NCBI GenBank assembly: GCA_964540995.1
Contig: CAZIOU010000006.1
Coordinates: 1 to 55,580 of the forward strand
DNA from: JAZDLR01 sp964540995
Lineage (GTDB): Bacteria; Patescibacteriota; Patescibacteriia; UBA1558; 2-01-FULL-52-15
DNA: 55,580 nucleotides
Direction: 5' to 3'
The stretch's first letter is position 1, and every line of letters starts with the position of its first letter. Shown here piece by piece: positions 30,387-38,650 of the stretch. A program made the translations under genes and the position numbers. Under the pieces are notes generated by a model, which saw only the letters and a list, made by a program, of their open reading frames with translations, was not told the DNA's origin and did not search any database.

Positions 30387-30662
30387 CTATTGACCGGCGC
30401 GCGCGACCAGTCGAACATACCAAATGGTAGTGCCCTCGACTTCCTCGACGTTAGGTCCGATGTTATACCCAGCCATGGCGGCCATGGACGAAGCCAGTGA
30501 GTGAAACATGACATCACGACGAATATGCGTCAACAGCTTAATTTTCCCATTGGGGAAGGGGATGAAGTGTAACGGCTCACCTGCGGGGAAGAGAAAAATT
30601 TCCCCTTTGTCATGATCGAAACCAATGCAACTACCTGCTTTGATGTCGGGACTTACTACCAC
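30387..30662 (-). CDS. ORFan protein, GTG start
   Basis: 91 residues; GTG at 30662 with AAGGAG six bases upstream. Sequence: KAGSCIGFDHDKGEIFLFPA, GEPLHFIPFPNGKIKLLTHI, RRDVMFHSLASSMAAMAGYN, IGPNVEEVEGTTIWYVRLVA. Mostly beta with one helix; no TM or Cys motif. Not recognised. It sits inside the ribosomal transcript zone between secY and adk as a self-contained unit with promoter (30716-30744), Shine-Dalgarno site and terminator. Confidence 0.75.
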   Translation of the reverse strand: MVVSPDIKAGSCIGFDHDKGEIFLFPAGEPLHFIPFPNGKIKLLTHIRRDVMFHSLASSMAAMAGYNIGPNVEEVEGTTIWYVRLVARAGQ

Positions 30663-30715
30663 TGTTCACTCCTTGAACTTAAATGGTGATACCACGTGAA
30701 AAAGAGCAAAAAAAT

Positions 30716-30744
30716 ATAATACCTGTAAATCCATTTCATGTCAA
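30716..30744 (-). promoter_or_regulatory. Sigma-70 promoter of the 30387 ORFan
   Basis: Minus strand TTGACA (30744-30739), 17-bp spacer, TATTAT (30721-30716). Confidence 0.85.
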
Positions 30745-30763
30745 GATTATTACAATACAATAT

Positions 30764-30794
30764 AAAAAAACTTCGGTATCTCTACCAAAGTTTT
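30764..30794 (-). terminator. Terminator after secY
   Basis: Minus strand AAAACTT-T-GGTA...TACC-G-AAGTTTT followed by TTTATATTG; ends the main ribosomal operon before the ORFan. Confidence 0.75.
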
Positions 30795-30813
30795 GATTGA
30801 TGTTTAATCTGGC

Positions 30814-30849
30814 TACAACCTAACGCCTAATTCCTACTGTCTACTTATC
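30814..30849. repeat. Heptad repeat after secY
   Basis: CTAACGC, CTAATTC, CTACTGT, CTACTTA in 7-bp phase, abutting the secY stop. Confidence 0.65.
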
Positions 30850-32124
30850 CTACAGCCCATCATAATCTCGCATTACCAATTGAGCATCGATCTGCTTGAC
30901 TGTCTCGATAACAACAGCTACGACGATCAAAATACTGGTGCCACCAACTGTCAACGTCGTTAAGCGTGTAGCTTGTTCGACGATCAACGGCAGGACAGAG
31001 ATAATACCCAAGAAGAGAGCTCCGGCCAAGATAATACGATTCATCACGGACATAAGATAGTCCGAAGTCTGCACTCCTGGTCTAATACCTGGGATGAAAC
31101 CACCTTGCTTCTGTAGGTTCTCGGCAATCTGTTCTGGTTTAAAGACAACTGCAGTATAGAAATACGTAAAGGCAAATACTAAGACAAAATAAGCAATACC
31201 GTAGAATAACTGATTACCGAAAAGTGCAATAACCTTACTGGAGAAGTCAGCTACCCACGCCACATTGGAGGTCTCGAAAAATCGAGCCAACAACGGTGGA
31301 AATAGTACGACTGAAATAGCGAAAATAATAGGAATGACACCAGCTTGATTGACACGCAGTGGCAAATGAGTGTTGACGCTACCAAAGGTCGATGAGCCGC
31401 GATTCTGACGAGCATAGGAAACAGGGATATTGCGTTGACCTTCGCTAATGATAACGATAGAAACAATAGTCACCAGACCAATGAGGATGAACATAGCGAC
31501 GTTGAAAATCTGTGACGAAGCGTCAAATACCGCCAAGGTATTACCAATAGAGTTGGGTAAGGAAGCGACGATACCAGCAAAAATAATCAATGAAGTTCCA
31601 TTACCAACCTTCTTAGTAGTGATCAGTTCTCCGATCCAGACTAGCAACATAGTTCCAGCAGTTGCCACCGCGATAGCGGTAATCCACTGGAAAATAGACA
31701 ATTCACCGATCAGTCCTTGACCCTGACGTTGTAATAAAACGATGAATCCATAGCCATTGATCATAGCCAAGGGCACCGTTAGCCAACGAGTGTAATTATT
31801 GATGCGACGCTGACCAGACTCCCCTTCTTTCTGAATTTCTTCCAGCTTGGGGACGATCATGACTAATAATTGCAAAATAATGGAAGCAGTAATATACGGG
31901 CCAACTCCCAACATGACGATAGAGAAATTCTTCAAGCCGCCGCCCGAAAAGACGTTGACTAAGCCGAGGATCTGATTGCTGGCGAAGAAATCTTTGAGAT
32001 TGCTGGCGTCGATACCAGGGATAGGGATATGAGCAGCAATACGATAGACCACCATCATCGCTAGAACAAATAAAATCTTGTTCCGGAGATCACGTGCCTG
32101 CCAAATTTGTCGCAGACGATCCAT
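30850..32124 (-). CDS. secY: Preprotein translocase subunit SecY
   Basis: 424 residues, ten TM helices. DLRNKILFVLAMMVVYRIAA opens TM1; IPIPGIDASNLKDFF, SGGGLKNFSIVMLGVGPYIT (plug and TM2), LEEIQKEGESGQRRINNYTR, GNGTSLIIFAGIVASLPNSI and FTYFYTAVVFKPEQIAENLQ are standard landmarks. Forms the protein-conducting channel with SecE and SecG. Last gene of the ribosomal operon; no Shine-Dalgarno site. Confidence 0.98.
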   Translation of the reverse strand: MDRLRQIWQARDLRNKILFVLAMMVVYRIAAHIPIPGIDASNLKDFFASNQILGLVNVFSGGGLKNFSIVMLGVGPYITASIILQLLVMIVPKLEEIQKEGESGQRRINNYTRWLTVPLAMINGYGFIVLLQRQGQGLIGELSIFQWITAIAVATAGTMLLVWIGELITTKKVGNGTSLIIFAGIVASLPNSIGNTLAVFDASSQIFNVAMFILIGLVTIVSIVIISEGQRNIPVSYARQNRGSSTFGSVNTHLPLRVNQAGVIPIIFAISVVLFPPLLARFFETSNVAWVADFSSKVIALFGNQLFYGIAYFVLVFAFTYFYTAVVFKPEQIAENLQKQGGFIPGIRPGVQTSDYLMSVMNRIILAGALFLGIISVLPLIVEQATRLTTLTVGGTSILIVVAVVIETVKQIDAQLVMRDYDGL

Positions 32125-32132
32125 ATGTTTCG

Positions 32133-32639
32133 TTATTCGTTATTAACAACCGCCGCTTGCTCAACTTCTTTCTTGGGTTTAGGAGATCGCCATACGAGCA
32201 TCTCTACAGAACCACCAGCTTTTTCGATGGCAGCTTTAGCTGCAACCGTGATGAAATGTGTCTTGACGGTCAAAGCTTTCTTCATAACAGTGTTACCGAT
32301 AATCTTGACCGGAATACGTGAAGCACCAGAAACAAAGCCCTTGTCAATCAGTTTCTTCAAGGTAACTACTTCCTTGGCTTCGAAATGCTTCTCCAATTGG
32401 ATCAAAGAGATGGCCACTGGACGCAAAGCATTGGATTTGAAACCGCGAGTCTTCGGGATACGCAGTAAATAACCACGAATACCCTTCAACTTCAAACCAC
32501 CTTTACCGCCAGAACGTGATCGTTGTCCTTTCATACCACGGGTAGAATAGCTACCGTGTCCGCTGGCGTTACCACGACCCAATCGCTTCTTACGATGAGT
32601 GGAATAGGGATGTTTCTTGAGAGTGTTGAGACCTAACAT
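32133..32639 (-). CDS. rplO: Ribosomal protein L15
   Basis: 168 residues. LGLNTLKKHPYSTHRKKRLG followed by GRGNASGHGSYSTRGMKGQR and GLKLKGIRGYLLRIPKTRGF is the L15 N-terminal half; HFITVAAKAAIEKAGGSVEM ends the fold. The C-terminal KPKKEVEQAAVVNNE tail is an addition. Adjacent to rpsE with only two bases between, so rpmD (L30) is absent. Assembles in the 50S subunit. Confidence 0.97.
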   Translation of the reverse strand: MLGLNTLKKHPYSTHRKKRLGRGNASGHGSYSTRGMKGQRSRSGGKGGLKLKGIRGYLLRIPKTRGFKSNALRPVAISLIQLEKHFEAKEVVTLKKLIDKGFVSGASRIPVKIIGNTVMKKALTVKTHFITVAAKAAIEKAGGSVEMLVWRSPKPKKEVEQAAVVNNE

Positions 32640-32641
32640 AA

Positions 32642-33259
32642 TTATTTCTTGTCCGATTTAGTGGTTCGGGGTTTGGCTTCTCGCTTAGCTGTTACCGTAG
32701 CTTCATCCTGCTGACCGTATTTCAAGCTACTCAAAGCCTTAAAGGTTGCATGAACGTTATTGATCTTATTGCTTGATCCGAGGATCTTAGCAGAAACGTT
32801 CTCGATACCTGATAATTCTAACACTTGACGTACAGCTCCGCCAGCTTTGATACCAGTACCGAGCTTAGCTGGTTTGAATAAGATGCGAGCGGCTTTATAT
32901 TTAACTTCAAAAGTATGAGGGATAGTACCGTTGACGCTGCGGACGGTGATCAATCGCTTCTTGGCTTTGGTTACGGCTTTGTTGATCGCCATAGAGACAT
33001 CGCTGCCCTTGGCCAAGGCCCAACCCATACGTCCTTTGCGATCACCGACGACAATACAGGCACGGAAACGCATACGTTTACCTCCGGCCATAACGCGGGT
33101 AACACGAGCCAAGTCGATCATCTTCTGATCAAACTCATCGCGCTCTCGCTCTGGTCGGGGTCCGCGTCCACCACGTGAAGGTGCGCCGCGACGAAATCCT
33201 CCCTGACGTTGGTCAGGTCCGCCACCCGGTCTCGTAGGTTTTTGTGCTTGTGCTTCCAT
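32642..33259 (-). CDS. rpsE: Ribosomal protein S5 with Arg/Gly-rich N-terminus
   Basis: 205 residues from ATG 33259, two bases before the L18 stop. Residues ~1-40 are a disordered RG-rich extension (GGFRRGAPSRGGRGPRPERE) not found in most S5; the core begins FDQKMIDLARVTRVMAGGKR, with RACIVVGDRKGRMGWALAKG and GSSNKINNVHATFKALSSLK. A Lys-rich tail follows. S5 acts in translational fidelity and mRNA unwinding in the 30S subunit. Confidence 0.96.
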   Translation of the reverse strand: MEAQAQKPTRPGGGPDQRQGGFRRGAPSRGGRGPRPERERDEFDQKMIDLARVTRVMAGGKRMRFRACIVVGDRKGRMGWALAKGSDVSMAINKAVTKAKKRLITVRSVNGTIPHTFEVKYKAARILFKPAKLGTGIKAGGAVRQVLELSGIENVSAKILGSSNKINNVHATFKALSSLKYGQQDEATVTAKREAKPRTTKSDKK

Positions 33260-33260
33260 A

Positions 33261-33614
33261 TTAGAATTGTAATCCTTCCTTACGGGCACCGTCAGCGACA
33301 GCTTTTACTTGCCCGTGATATTTAAATTTACCTTTGTCAAAAACAACTTTTTCAATCTTCTTGGCCTTGGCCTTGGTGGCAATCAATTCACCCACAGCAC
33401 CAGCCAAAGCAACACCAGTCAATTTCTTATCGCTAATTTCCTGACCACGAGCAGCGACTAATACCTTGCCATCAACATCAATAATCTGAGCATAGATATG
33501 TTTGAGACTACGAAAAACCGATAGACGTGGGCGTCCGCTGACAGCTACCTTGGCGCGAACTCTACGAGCTCGGCGCTGGGCAATCGTTAACTTGATGATC
33601 TGCTTATCTTTCAT
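33261..33614 (-). CDS. rplR: Ribosomal protein L18
   Basis: 117 residues. RRARRVRAKVAVSGRPRLSV, FRSLKHIYAQIIDVDGKVLV, GVALAGAVGELIATKAKAKK and VVFDKGKFKYHGQVKAVADG follow the L18 pattern, with the usual AREGGL end replaced by ARKEGLQF. Binds 5S rRNA. Followed by rpsE after one base; separated from rplF by a heptad repeat. Confidence 0.96.
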   Translation of the reverse strand: MKDKQIIKLTIAQRRARRVRAKVAVSGRPRLSVFRSLKHIYAQIIDVDGKVLVAARGQEISDKKLTGVALAGAVGELIATKAKAKKIEKVVFDKGKFKYHGQVKAVADGARKEGLQF

Positions 33615-33628
33615 AGATTTATGATTAT

Positions 33629-33702
33629 GGTACTGGGAACGTTGAGCTTCCCTCGGTACTGGTGACTAAGAGCGAGCCCCTAGTACCAAGTGCCTAGTAC
33701 CG
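33629..33702. repeat. Heptad repeat between rplF and rplR
   Basis: Right arm CTAGTAC, CAAGTGC, CTAGTAC; left arm GGTACTGGG and TCGGTACTGGTGACTAAG. Inverted arrangement, inside the ribosomal operon. Confidence 0.75.
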
Positions 33703-33707
33703 TTCTT

Positions 33708-34253
33708 TTAACCACCAGCTTTGACAACCTTACCAGCCTTGCGTCGAACAACTTCATCGCTGTATTTAATTCCCTTGCCTTTGTAAGGCTCCGGTTTCTT
33801 GATATGACGAATCTCGGCTGCTGTCTGACCAACCTGTTGCTTATCGATACCTTCAATCGTGATGACATTCTTTTCAACTGAAAAGGTGATACCATCTTTA
33901 GCTTTGTAGATAACGGGATGAGAAAATCCCACGTTGAGCTGTAAATCTTTACCTTGGAGCGCAGCTTTGAAACCAATACCATTGATTTCTAACTGTTTCT
34001 TGAAACCTTCTGTTACACCAACAACCAAGTTATTAACGAGTGATCGGGTCAAACCCCAGAGGGCGCGTTGACTCTTGTCGCTTTCATCTTTGATGGTGAT
34101 ATTCAATTCTTGACCAGTCTGACTAATGGCAGCAATATCGGGCATGACCAAAGCCAAGGTGCCTTTGGGACCTTTGACCGAGACCGCCAGGCCGTCGATA
34201 GTTACCGTAACTCCGGCTGGGATAGTGATAATCTTTTTTCCAATACGTGACAT
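33708..34253 (-). CDS. rplF: Ribosomal protein L6
   Basis: 181 residues. SRIGKKIITIPAGVTVTIDG and VSVKGPKGTLALVMPDIA form the first L6 domain; VGFSHPVIYKAKDGITFSVE, GIDKQQVGQTAAEIRHIKKP and EPYKGKGIKYSDEVVRRKAG the second. Complete and of normal length. 50S subunit, near the factor-binding site. No Shine-Dalgarno site. Confidence 0.98.
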   Translation of the reverse strand: MSRIGKKIITIPAGVTVTIDGLAVSVKGPKGTLALVMPDIAAISQTGQELNITIKDESDKSQRALWGLTRSLVNNLVVGVTEGFKKQLEINGIGFKAALQGKDLQLNVGFSHPVIYKAKDGITFSVEKNVITIEGIDKQQVGQTAAEIRHIKKPEPYKGKGIKYSDEVVRRKAGKVVKAGG

Positions 34254-34292
34254 ATAGATTTAAGTTTCAAGATTGAAATTCCCAATTAGGGT

Positions 34293-34709
34293 TTACCAAA
34301 TTTCTAACATTAATTCTCCACCGATCTTTTCTTTGCGTGCTTGTCGGTCAGTCAGTAAACCTTTGGAGGTAGAAATAATTGCCATACCCAAGCCATTCAA
34401 TACGGTAGGGATCTTATCAACAGTGACGTAGACTTTGCGACTCGGGCGACTAACACGTTTGATATGACGAATCACTGGGTTGCCGTTGCTACGATAACGC
34501 ATGATGATACGAAGCTGATCATAACGAGGTCCTTCTTCCCCTAGCTTGGCTGCGGGGATCTTCTCGGTACGCAAAACATATTTCTCACTTTCGAGTACTT
34601 TGGCCACCTCGTGACGCAAACGAGAGTACGGAAGGACTACTTCTGCCTTATTTACGGCGGAAGCGTTGCGAATACGTGTTAATAAATCTGAGATAGGATC
34701 TGTCATCAT
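34293..34709 (-). CDS. rpsH: Ribosomal protein S8
   Basis: 138 residues; Met2 (34706) is an alternative start. TDPISDLLTRIRNASAVNKA is the S8 N-terminus; VILPYSR-type motif appears as VVLPYSRLRHEVAKVLESEK; NGLGMAIISTSKGLLTDRQA and GGELMLEIW end the protein. Binds 16S rRNA helix 21 and in enterobacteria represses the spc operon; regulation here is unknown. Confidence 0.97.
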   Translation of the reverse strand: MMTDPISDLLTRIRNASAVNKAEVVLPYSRLRHEVAKVLESEKYVLRTEKIPAAKLGEEGPRYDQLRIIMRYRSNGNPVIRHIKRVSRPSRKVYVTVDKIPTVLNGLGMAIISTSKGLLTDRQARKEKIGGELMLEIW

Positions 34710-34720
34710 ATGAGTTGTGT

Positions 34721-34915
34721 TTACCAGCTAGCTTTACGAATTCCTGGAATATCGCCTTTGAGAGCTAATTCTCGGAAGCAAATACGGCACAGACGAAACT
34801 TTCGCATGTAGGCTGATTTCTTGCCACAGCGCCAACAGCGTCTGACTACTCTGGAAGAAAACTTCGGCTTGACCAGAGAACGATTGGATTTAGCGATTTG
34901 TGCTTCTGTTGCCAT
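34721..34915 (-). CDS. rpsN: Ribosomal protein S14, zinc type
   Basis: 64 residues. CWRCGKKSAYMRKFRLCRIC gives two C-x2-C pairs for one zinc; the ending REL-ALKGDIPGIRKASW is the S14 type Z hallmark. A short charged N-terminus (ATEAQIAKSNRSLVKPKFSS) is typical. 30S head. Confidence 0.97.
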   Translation of the reverse strand: MATEAQIAKSNRSLVKPKFSSRVVRRCWRCGKKSAYMRKFRLCRICFRELALKGDIPGIRKASW

Positions 34916-34917
34916 AA

Positions 34918-35457
34918 TTATTTCTTAAAAGGAAAGCCCAACGCTCGCAAGAGAGCTAAGCATTCATTGTTATTCTTAGCAGTGGTGCGAACAGCCACTT
35001 CCAAACCATGCAATTTCTCGATCTCATCAGACTTGATTTCCGGGAAAACAATGTGCTCACGGAATCCAATGGCGAAATTGCCATGACCATCAAAACCCTT
35101 CTTCGGATCCAAACCATGAAAATCACGGATTCGAGGAAAAGTAATATTGATCATCTTGTCTAAAAAGTCATACATCTTCTGTCCGCGCAAGGTAACGGTA
35201 GCTCCGACAACCATGCCTTCACGAATTTTGAAATTAGAAATAGACTTCTTAGCTTTGGTAAGTACCGGTTTCTGGCCAGTGATGCGTTGTAAGGTGTTGA
35301 CAGCAATATCAGTGAAAGCACGATCGGACAATGATTTACTCAAACCAATATTCAAGACAACCTTGGCGACTTTGGGAACCGCATGGACATTCTTAATACC
35401 GAGGCTCTCTTGGAGACCCTTGATAACTTGTGTCTGATATTGTTCTCGTAAATTCAT
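34918..35457 (-). CDS. rplE: Ribosomal protein L5
   Basis: 179 residues. LREQYQTQVIKGLQESLGIK, VPKVAKVVLNIGLSKSLSDR, ITGQKPVLTKAKKSISNFKI, REGMVVGATVTLRGQKMYDF and FPEIKSDEIEKLHGLEVAVR follow the L5 order without gaps. Binds 5S rRNA and contacts the P-site tRNA. Two bases before rpsN. Confidence 0.98.
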   Translation of the reverse strand: MNLREQYQTQVIKGLQESLGIKNVHAVPKVAKVVLNIGLSKSLSDRAFTDIAVNTLQRITGQKPVLTKAKKSISNFKIREGMVVGATVTLRGQKMYDFLDKMINITFPRIRDFHGLDPKKGFDGHGNFAIGFREHIVFPEIKSDEIEKLHGLEVAVRTTAKNNNECLALLRALGFPFKK

Positions 35458-35462
35458 AGGTA

Positions 35463-35744
35463 TTATTTCTTATCGGCTTCAGCTTCTACTTCAGCTGGCT
35501 TAGCGGTGACTTCGCCGGCAGCTAATTTCTTAACTTTACTAATGTGGATCGGACCAAAAAATTCGATACGTTGACCAGTTTCATTTTTACGTGGTTTCTT
35601 CATGTACTTATACATAGTATTGACGCCTTCGACAACAACTAAATTATCCTTGCGCAACACCTGCAAGACTTTGCCTTTCTTACCCTTGTTCTTACCGGAT
35701 AAGACGGCGACGTGATCGTTGGTTTTGAGATTAATCTTATTCAT
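35463..35744 (-). CDS. rplX: Ribosomal protein L24
   Basis: 93 residues. KTNDHVAVLSGKNKGKKGKV is the KOW motif; VLRKDNLVVVEGVNTMYKYM and NETGQRIEFFGPIHISKVKK follow. The C-terminal KPAEVEAEADKK tail is acidic and lineage-like. Initiates 50S assembly by binding the 5' end of 23S rRNA. Confidence 0.96.
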   Translation of the reverse strand: MNKINLKTNDHVAVLSGKNKGKKGKVLQVLRKDNLVVVEGVNTMYKYMKKPRKNETGQRIEFFGPIHISKVKKLAAGEVTAKPAEVEAEADKK

Positions 35745-35745
35745 A

Positions 35746-36117
35746 TTACAGAACCTCCGGTGCTAAGGAATTAATTTTGATGAAGCCACGAGCGCGTAAT
35801 TCACGAGCTACTGGACCGAAGATACGGCTTCCGATAGGATCGTGGTTCTTCTTATCGACTAAAACAACAGCATTCTCATCAAAGCGGATATAAGTACCAT
35901 CTTTGCGGCGTAATTCTTTGCGTTGACGGACGACGACGGCCCAGTGTACTTCACCTTTCTTCACTTGAGTATGAGGCTGAGCTACTTTGATCGTGATAGT
36001 AATAAGATCACCAATGATAGCGTATCGTTTCTGATAGCCTCCAAGTACTTTAATACACTGGACCAATTTGGCTCCAGAATTATCGGCTACTTTTAACATG
36101 GTGCGATGCTGTATCAT
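35746..36117 (-). CDS. rplN: Ribosomal protein L14
   Basis: 123 residues. IQHRTMLKVADNSGAKLVQC, VLGGYQKRYAIIGDLITITI, AVVVRQRKELRRKDGTYIRF and GSRIFGPVARELRARGFIKI match L14 throughout. 50S interface protein. One base separates it from rplX; a heptad repeat lies upstream before rpsQ. Confidence 0.98.
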   Translation of the reverse strand: MIQHRTMLKVADNSGAKLVQCIKVLGGYQKRYAIIGDLITITIKVAQPHTQVKKGEVHWAVVVRQRKELRRKDGTYIRFDENAVVLVDKKNHDPIGSRIFGPVARELRARGFIKINSLAPEVL

Positions 36118-36122
36118 ATGGA

Positions 36123-36193
36123 TTTGGGGCTAGCGACTGGCGACTTGGGGCTCGATGAATCTTCCGAGTACCGAGTAGCAAGTTGCGAGTACC
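36123..36193. repeat. Heptad repeat between rpsQ and rplN
   Basis: Left part GGGCTAG, CGACTGG, CGACTTG, GGGCTCG; right part CCGAGTA, CCGAGTA, GCAAGTT, GCGAGTA. Inverted arms inside the ribosomal operon. Confidence 0.8.
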
Positions 36194-36197
36194 TTCT

Positions 36198-36461
36198 TTA
36201 TATCTTCTTAATTACTCTCCACTTCTTATCTTTGGAAATTGGGCGACACTCCTCGATCAGAACTTTATCTCCGACCTTGAAGCCACCAATGACATCATGA
36301 GCTTTGAACTTCTTGGATGTCTTGAATTGCTTCTTATACTTCGGATGCCAAGTAACGCGAGCCACCTCAACTACGATGGTTTTGGCCATGGCAGTACTAG
36401 TGACAATTCCTTCGAATCGACGACGATTGACTACGGTTTCAACTGGAGTAGTTTTCTTCAT
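36198..36461 (-). CDS. rpsQ: Ribosomal protein S17
   Basis: 87 residues. RRRFEGIVTSTAMAKTIVVE, KKFKAHDVIGGFKVGDKVLI and EECRPISKDKKWRVIKKI are the S17 OB-fold strands. Primary 16S rRNA binder. One base after rpmC. Confidence 0.96.
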   Translation of the reverse strand: MKKTTPVETVVNRRRFEGIVTSTAMAKTIVVEVARVTWHPKYKKQFKTSKKFKAHDVIGGFKVGDKVLIEECRPISKDKKWRVIKKI

Positions 36462-36462
36462 A

Positions 36463-36657
36463 TTATTTCGTCTTCTGACGTTGCTTGATTAAAGTTAAGA
36501 TTTGAGCAATCTCGGTACGTACCTGACGCAACTGATGTACCTGTTTGACTTGATTATTGGCCACACCAAAACGTAAATCCTGTAATTTCTGTCGTAATTC
36601 AGCCAACAGTTCTTGGAGCTTTGGTAATTCTAAATTGTGTAATTCTTTGAATTTCAT
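36463..36657 (-). CDS. rpmC: Ribosomal protein L29
   Basis: 64 residues. KELHNLELPKLQELLAELRQ, LQDLRFGVANNQVKQVHQLR and RTEIAQILTLIKQRQKTK form the two-helix L29 hairpin. 50S tunnel-exit protein. It is packed between rplP and rpsQ with one-base gaps. Confidence 0.95.
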   Translation of the reverse strand: MKFKELHNLELPKLQELLAELRQKLQDLRFGVANNQVKQVHQLRQVRTEIAQILTLIKQRQKTK

Positions 36658-36658
36658 A

Positions 36659-37066
36659 TTATTTTACCAAAAACTTAATCTTAACAGGTAGCTTGTGGCC
36701 AGCCAAAATCATCGCTTCACGAGCAACTGTCTCAGTTACACCAGCCATCTCAAATAACATAGTACCTGGCTTCACGATAGCGACATAGTGATCCACCGCT
36801 CCCTTACCTTTACCCATAGGCATTTCATTACCTTTCATAGTAATTGGCTTGTCCGGGAAGATACGAATCCAGATATTACCGCCACGCTTAGTGTAATTAG
36901 CCATGACGCGACGAGCAGCTTCAATCTGACGTGAGGTAACCCAAGCAGCAGTCATGGATTTGATACCATACTGTCCGAAGCTAATGGATGTCATACGAGT
37001 GGCACGACCTTTGATCTGGTCGCCACGCATTGACTTGCGGTATTTGCTTTTCTTGGGGGCTAACAT
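36659..37066 (-). CDS. rplP: Ribosomal protein L16
   Basis: 135 residues. LAPKKSKYRKSMRGDQIKGR, FGQYGIKSMTAAWVTSRQIE, AARRVMANYTKRGGNIWIRI, FPDKPITMKGNEMPMGKGKG and VREAMI-type end (VAREAMILAGHKLPVKIKFL) match L16. Supports tRNA at the A site. Normal length. Confidence 0.98.
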   Translation of the reverse strand: MLAPKKSKYRKSMRGDQIKGRATRMTSISFGQYGIKSMTAAWVTSRQIEAARRVMANYTKRGGNIWIRIFPDKPITMKGNEMPMGKGKGAVDHYVAIVKPGTMLFEMAGVTETVAREAMILAGHKLPVKIKFLVK

Positions 37067-37071
37067 AGGAA

Positions 37072-37120
37072 TTAGGTTGTAGCTTGTAGGTTGTAGTTAA
37101 TTAAATTTCTAGTTTCTTGT
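37072..37120. repeat. Heptad repeat between rpsC and rplP
   Basis: TTGTAGC, TTGTAGG, TTGTAGT on one side and CTAGTTT, CTTGTTT on the other, in 7-bp phase. Confidence 0.65.
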
Positions 37121-37810
37121 TTCTGCTTTCTCGGCTTTAACTTCTTTCTTCAAGCCTTTCTTAGCTTGTTCTTTGGCGGTGAATTGTAAACCTTTGTAGA
37201 TCCATACTTTGATACCGATCTGACCGTAGGTAGTGTGAGCAGCTCCACGAGCATAAGCGATATTGGCACGCAACGTATGCAAAGGAATAGAGCCTTGTGT
37301 CAAGGTCTCGCGGCGAGCGATCTCAGCACCATTAAGACGTCCGCTGACCATAACTTTGACACCTTCAGCACCGGACTTCATAACTTTATCAATGGTTTGC
37401 TTCATGACACGTCGGAAAGCGATACGTTTCTCAATATCAGCAATCATCAACTGCAAGATAGCTCCTGGTGACAGGTTAGGCTTCTCAACTTCCTGAATAT
37501 TCACTTTCAAATTACCTTTGGTAGGGATGTACTTGGCGATCAAAGTCTTCTTCAAATCTTCAATACCAGTTCCGCCACGACCGATAACCAATCCCGGCTT
37601 AGCAACTGTCAGGGTGATGGTAATATCGTTACGTGAGCGCTCGATATCAACTCGATCAATACCAGCGTCCTTAATCTTAGTTTTCAAAAATTTACGAATA
37701 CGAATATCCTGTTCAAGCAAATGGGCATACTCTTTCTTATTGAACCATTGTGAAGTCCACTGCTCGCTCAAGCCTAATCGAAACGCTGTAGGATTTACTT
37801 TCTGTCCCAT
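37109..37810 (-). CDS. rpsC: Ribosomal protein S3
   Basis: 233 residues. GQKVNPTAFRLGLSEQWTSQ, the KH domain (LVIGRGGTGIEDLKKTLIAK), ADIEKRIAFRRVMKQTIDKV, GLNGAEIAR-type motif (GRLNGAEIARRETLTQGSIP) and TTYGQIGIKVWIYKG. A Lys/Glu-rich tail follows. Part of the mRNA entry channel. Its C-terminal codons overlap the downstream heptad tract. Confidence 0.98.
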   Translation of the reverse strand: MGQKVNPTAFRLGLSEQWTSQWFNKKEYAHLLEQDIRIRKFLKTKIKDAGIDRVDIERSRNDITITLTVAKPGLVIGRGGTGIEDLKKTLIAKYIPTKGNLKVNIQEVEKPNLSPGAILQLMIADIEKRIAFRRVMKQTIDKVMKSGAEGVKVMVSGRLNGAEIARRETLTQGSIPLHTLRANIAYARGAAHTTYGQIGIKVWIYKGLQFTAKEQAKKGLKKEVKAEKAETRN

Positions 37811-37811
37811 A

Positions 37812-38264
37812 TTATTTGGTGGTTGTAGATTTTTTCTTAGCGCGCGGTGCAGCGGAAACTTTCTTGACGGTAGATTTGGCTTTGACTTCTTTGGTTGGAG
37901 CTTCTTTCTTCTTGGTTTCAGCTAGAGCGACCGTAGCAGCCAAGACAATCGACAAATGGGCAGCGTGTTTCTTATAGGAATGAGCAGCTCCCATAGCAGC
38001 CGGACGGAAACGTTTCAAAGGAACACCTTGGTTGACGATAATAGTTTTGACAATCATCGTTTCAGGATCAAGATTGGCATTGTGAGCAGCGTTAGCCATA
38101 GCGGATTTCAAAGTAGACAACACCATCGGAGCAGCGCGTTTGTTGACCATCTGTAAACGACGGACAGCTTCACCGGCTGCTAAGCCGCGAATCATATCCG
38201 CCACTAACCTCATCTTGCGGGACGAGATGCGTGCGTGTCTCAATTGTGCTTTGACTTCAATCAT
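37812..38264 (-). CDS. rplV: Ribosomal protein L22 with Lys-rich tail
   Basis: 150 residues. VKAQLRHARISSRKMRLVAD, MIRGLAAGEAVRRLQMVNKR, TLKSAMANAAHNANLDPETM and PLKRFRPAAMGAAHSYKKHA give the core (~110 residues). The last ~40 residues (AETKKKEAPTKEVKAKSTVK onward) are an Ala/Lys/Thr-rich extension. 50S tunnel wall protein. Confidence 0.96.
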   Translation of the reverse strand: MIEVKAQLRHARISSRKMRLVADMIRGLAAGEAVRRLQMVNKRAAPMVLSTLKSAMANAAHNANLDPETMIVKTIIVNQGVPLKRFRPAAMGAAHSYKKHAAHLSIVLAATVALAETKKKEAPTKEVKAKSTVKKVSAAPRAKKKSTTTK

Positions 38265-38269
38265 AAATA

Positions 38270-38569
38270 TTATTTCTTAGCTGCTGGCGCTTCACTGGCC
38301 TGAGCTTTGGCCATCTTACCTCCGTGACCCAAGAATTTACGGGTCGGAGCAAATTCTCCCAAACGGTGACCAACCATATTCTCCACTACCAGTACTGGTA
38401 AATGTTTCCTACCGTTGTGAACACCGAAGGTATAACCTACCATCTCAGGTGTAATGGTGCAATCACGAGACCATGTGTTGATGATATCTTTGGATCCAGC
38501 TTTAATCTTCCCCATTTTCTTAATGAGGTTTTCGTCTACGTATGGTCCTTTTTTTAAACTTCGTGACAT
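38270..38569 (-). CDS. rpsS: Ribosomal protein S19
   Basis: 99 residues. SRSLKKGPYVDENLIKKMGK, TWSRDCTITPEMVGYTFGVH, NGRKHLPVLVVENMVGHRLG and EFAPTRKFLGHGGKMAKAQA match S19. 30S head, near the A site. A GTAGGTT-type heptad tract lies upstream. Confidence 0.97.
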   Translation of the reverse strand: MSRSLKKGPYVDENLIKKMGKIKAGSKDIINTWSRDCTITPEMVGYTFGVHNGRKHLPVLVVENMVGHRLGEFAPTRKFLGHGGKMAKAQASEAPAAKK

Positions 38570-38570
38570 A

Positions 38571-38640
38571 GGTTTAGGTTTGTAGGTTGTAGGTTGTAGG
38601 TTGTAGGTTGTAGGTTTCTACCTACTGCCTACTTGCCTAC
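38571..38640. repeat. GTAGGTT heptad tract between rplB and rpsS
   Basis: Five near-perfect copies of GTAGGTT followed by CTACCTA, CTGCCTA, CTTGCCTAC, the complementary arm. The least degenerate example in the window. Confidence 0.9.
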
Positions 38641-38650
38641 AAAGCTACAT

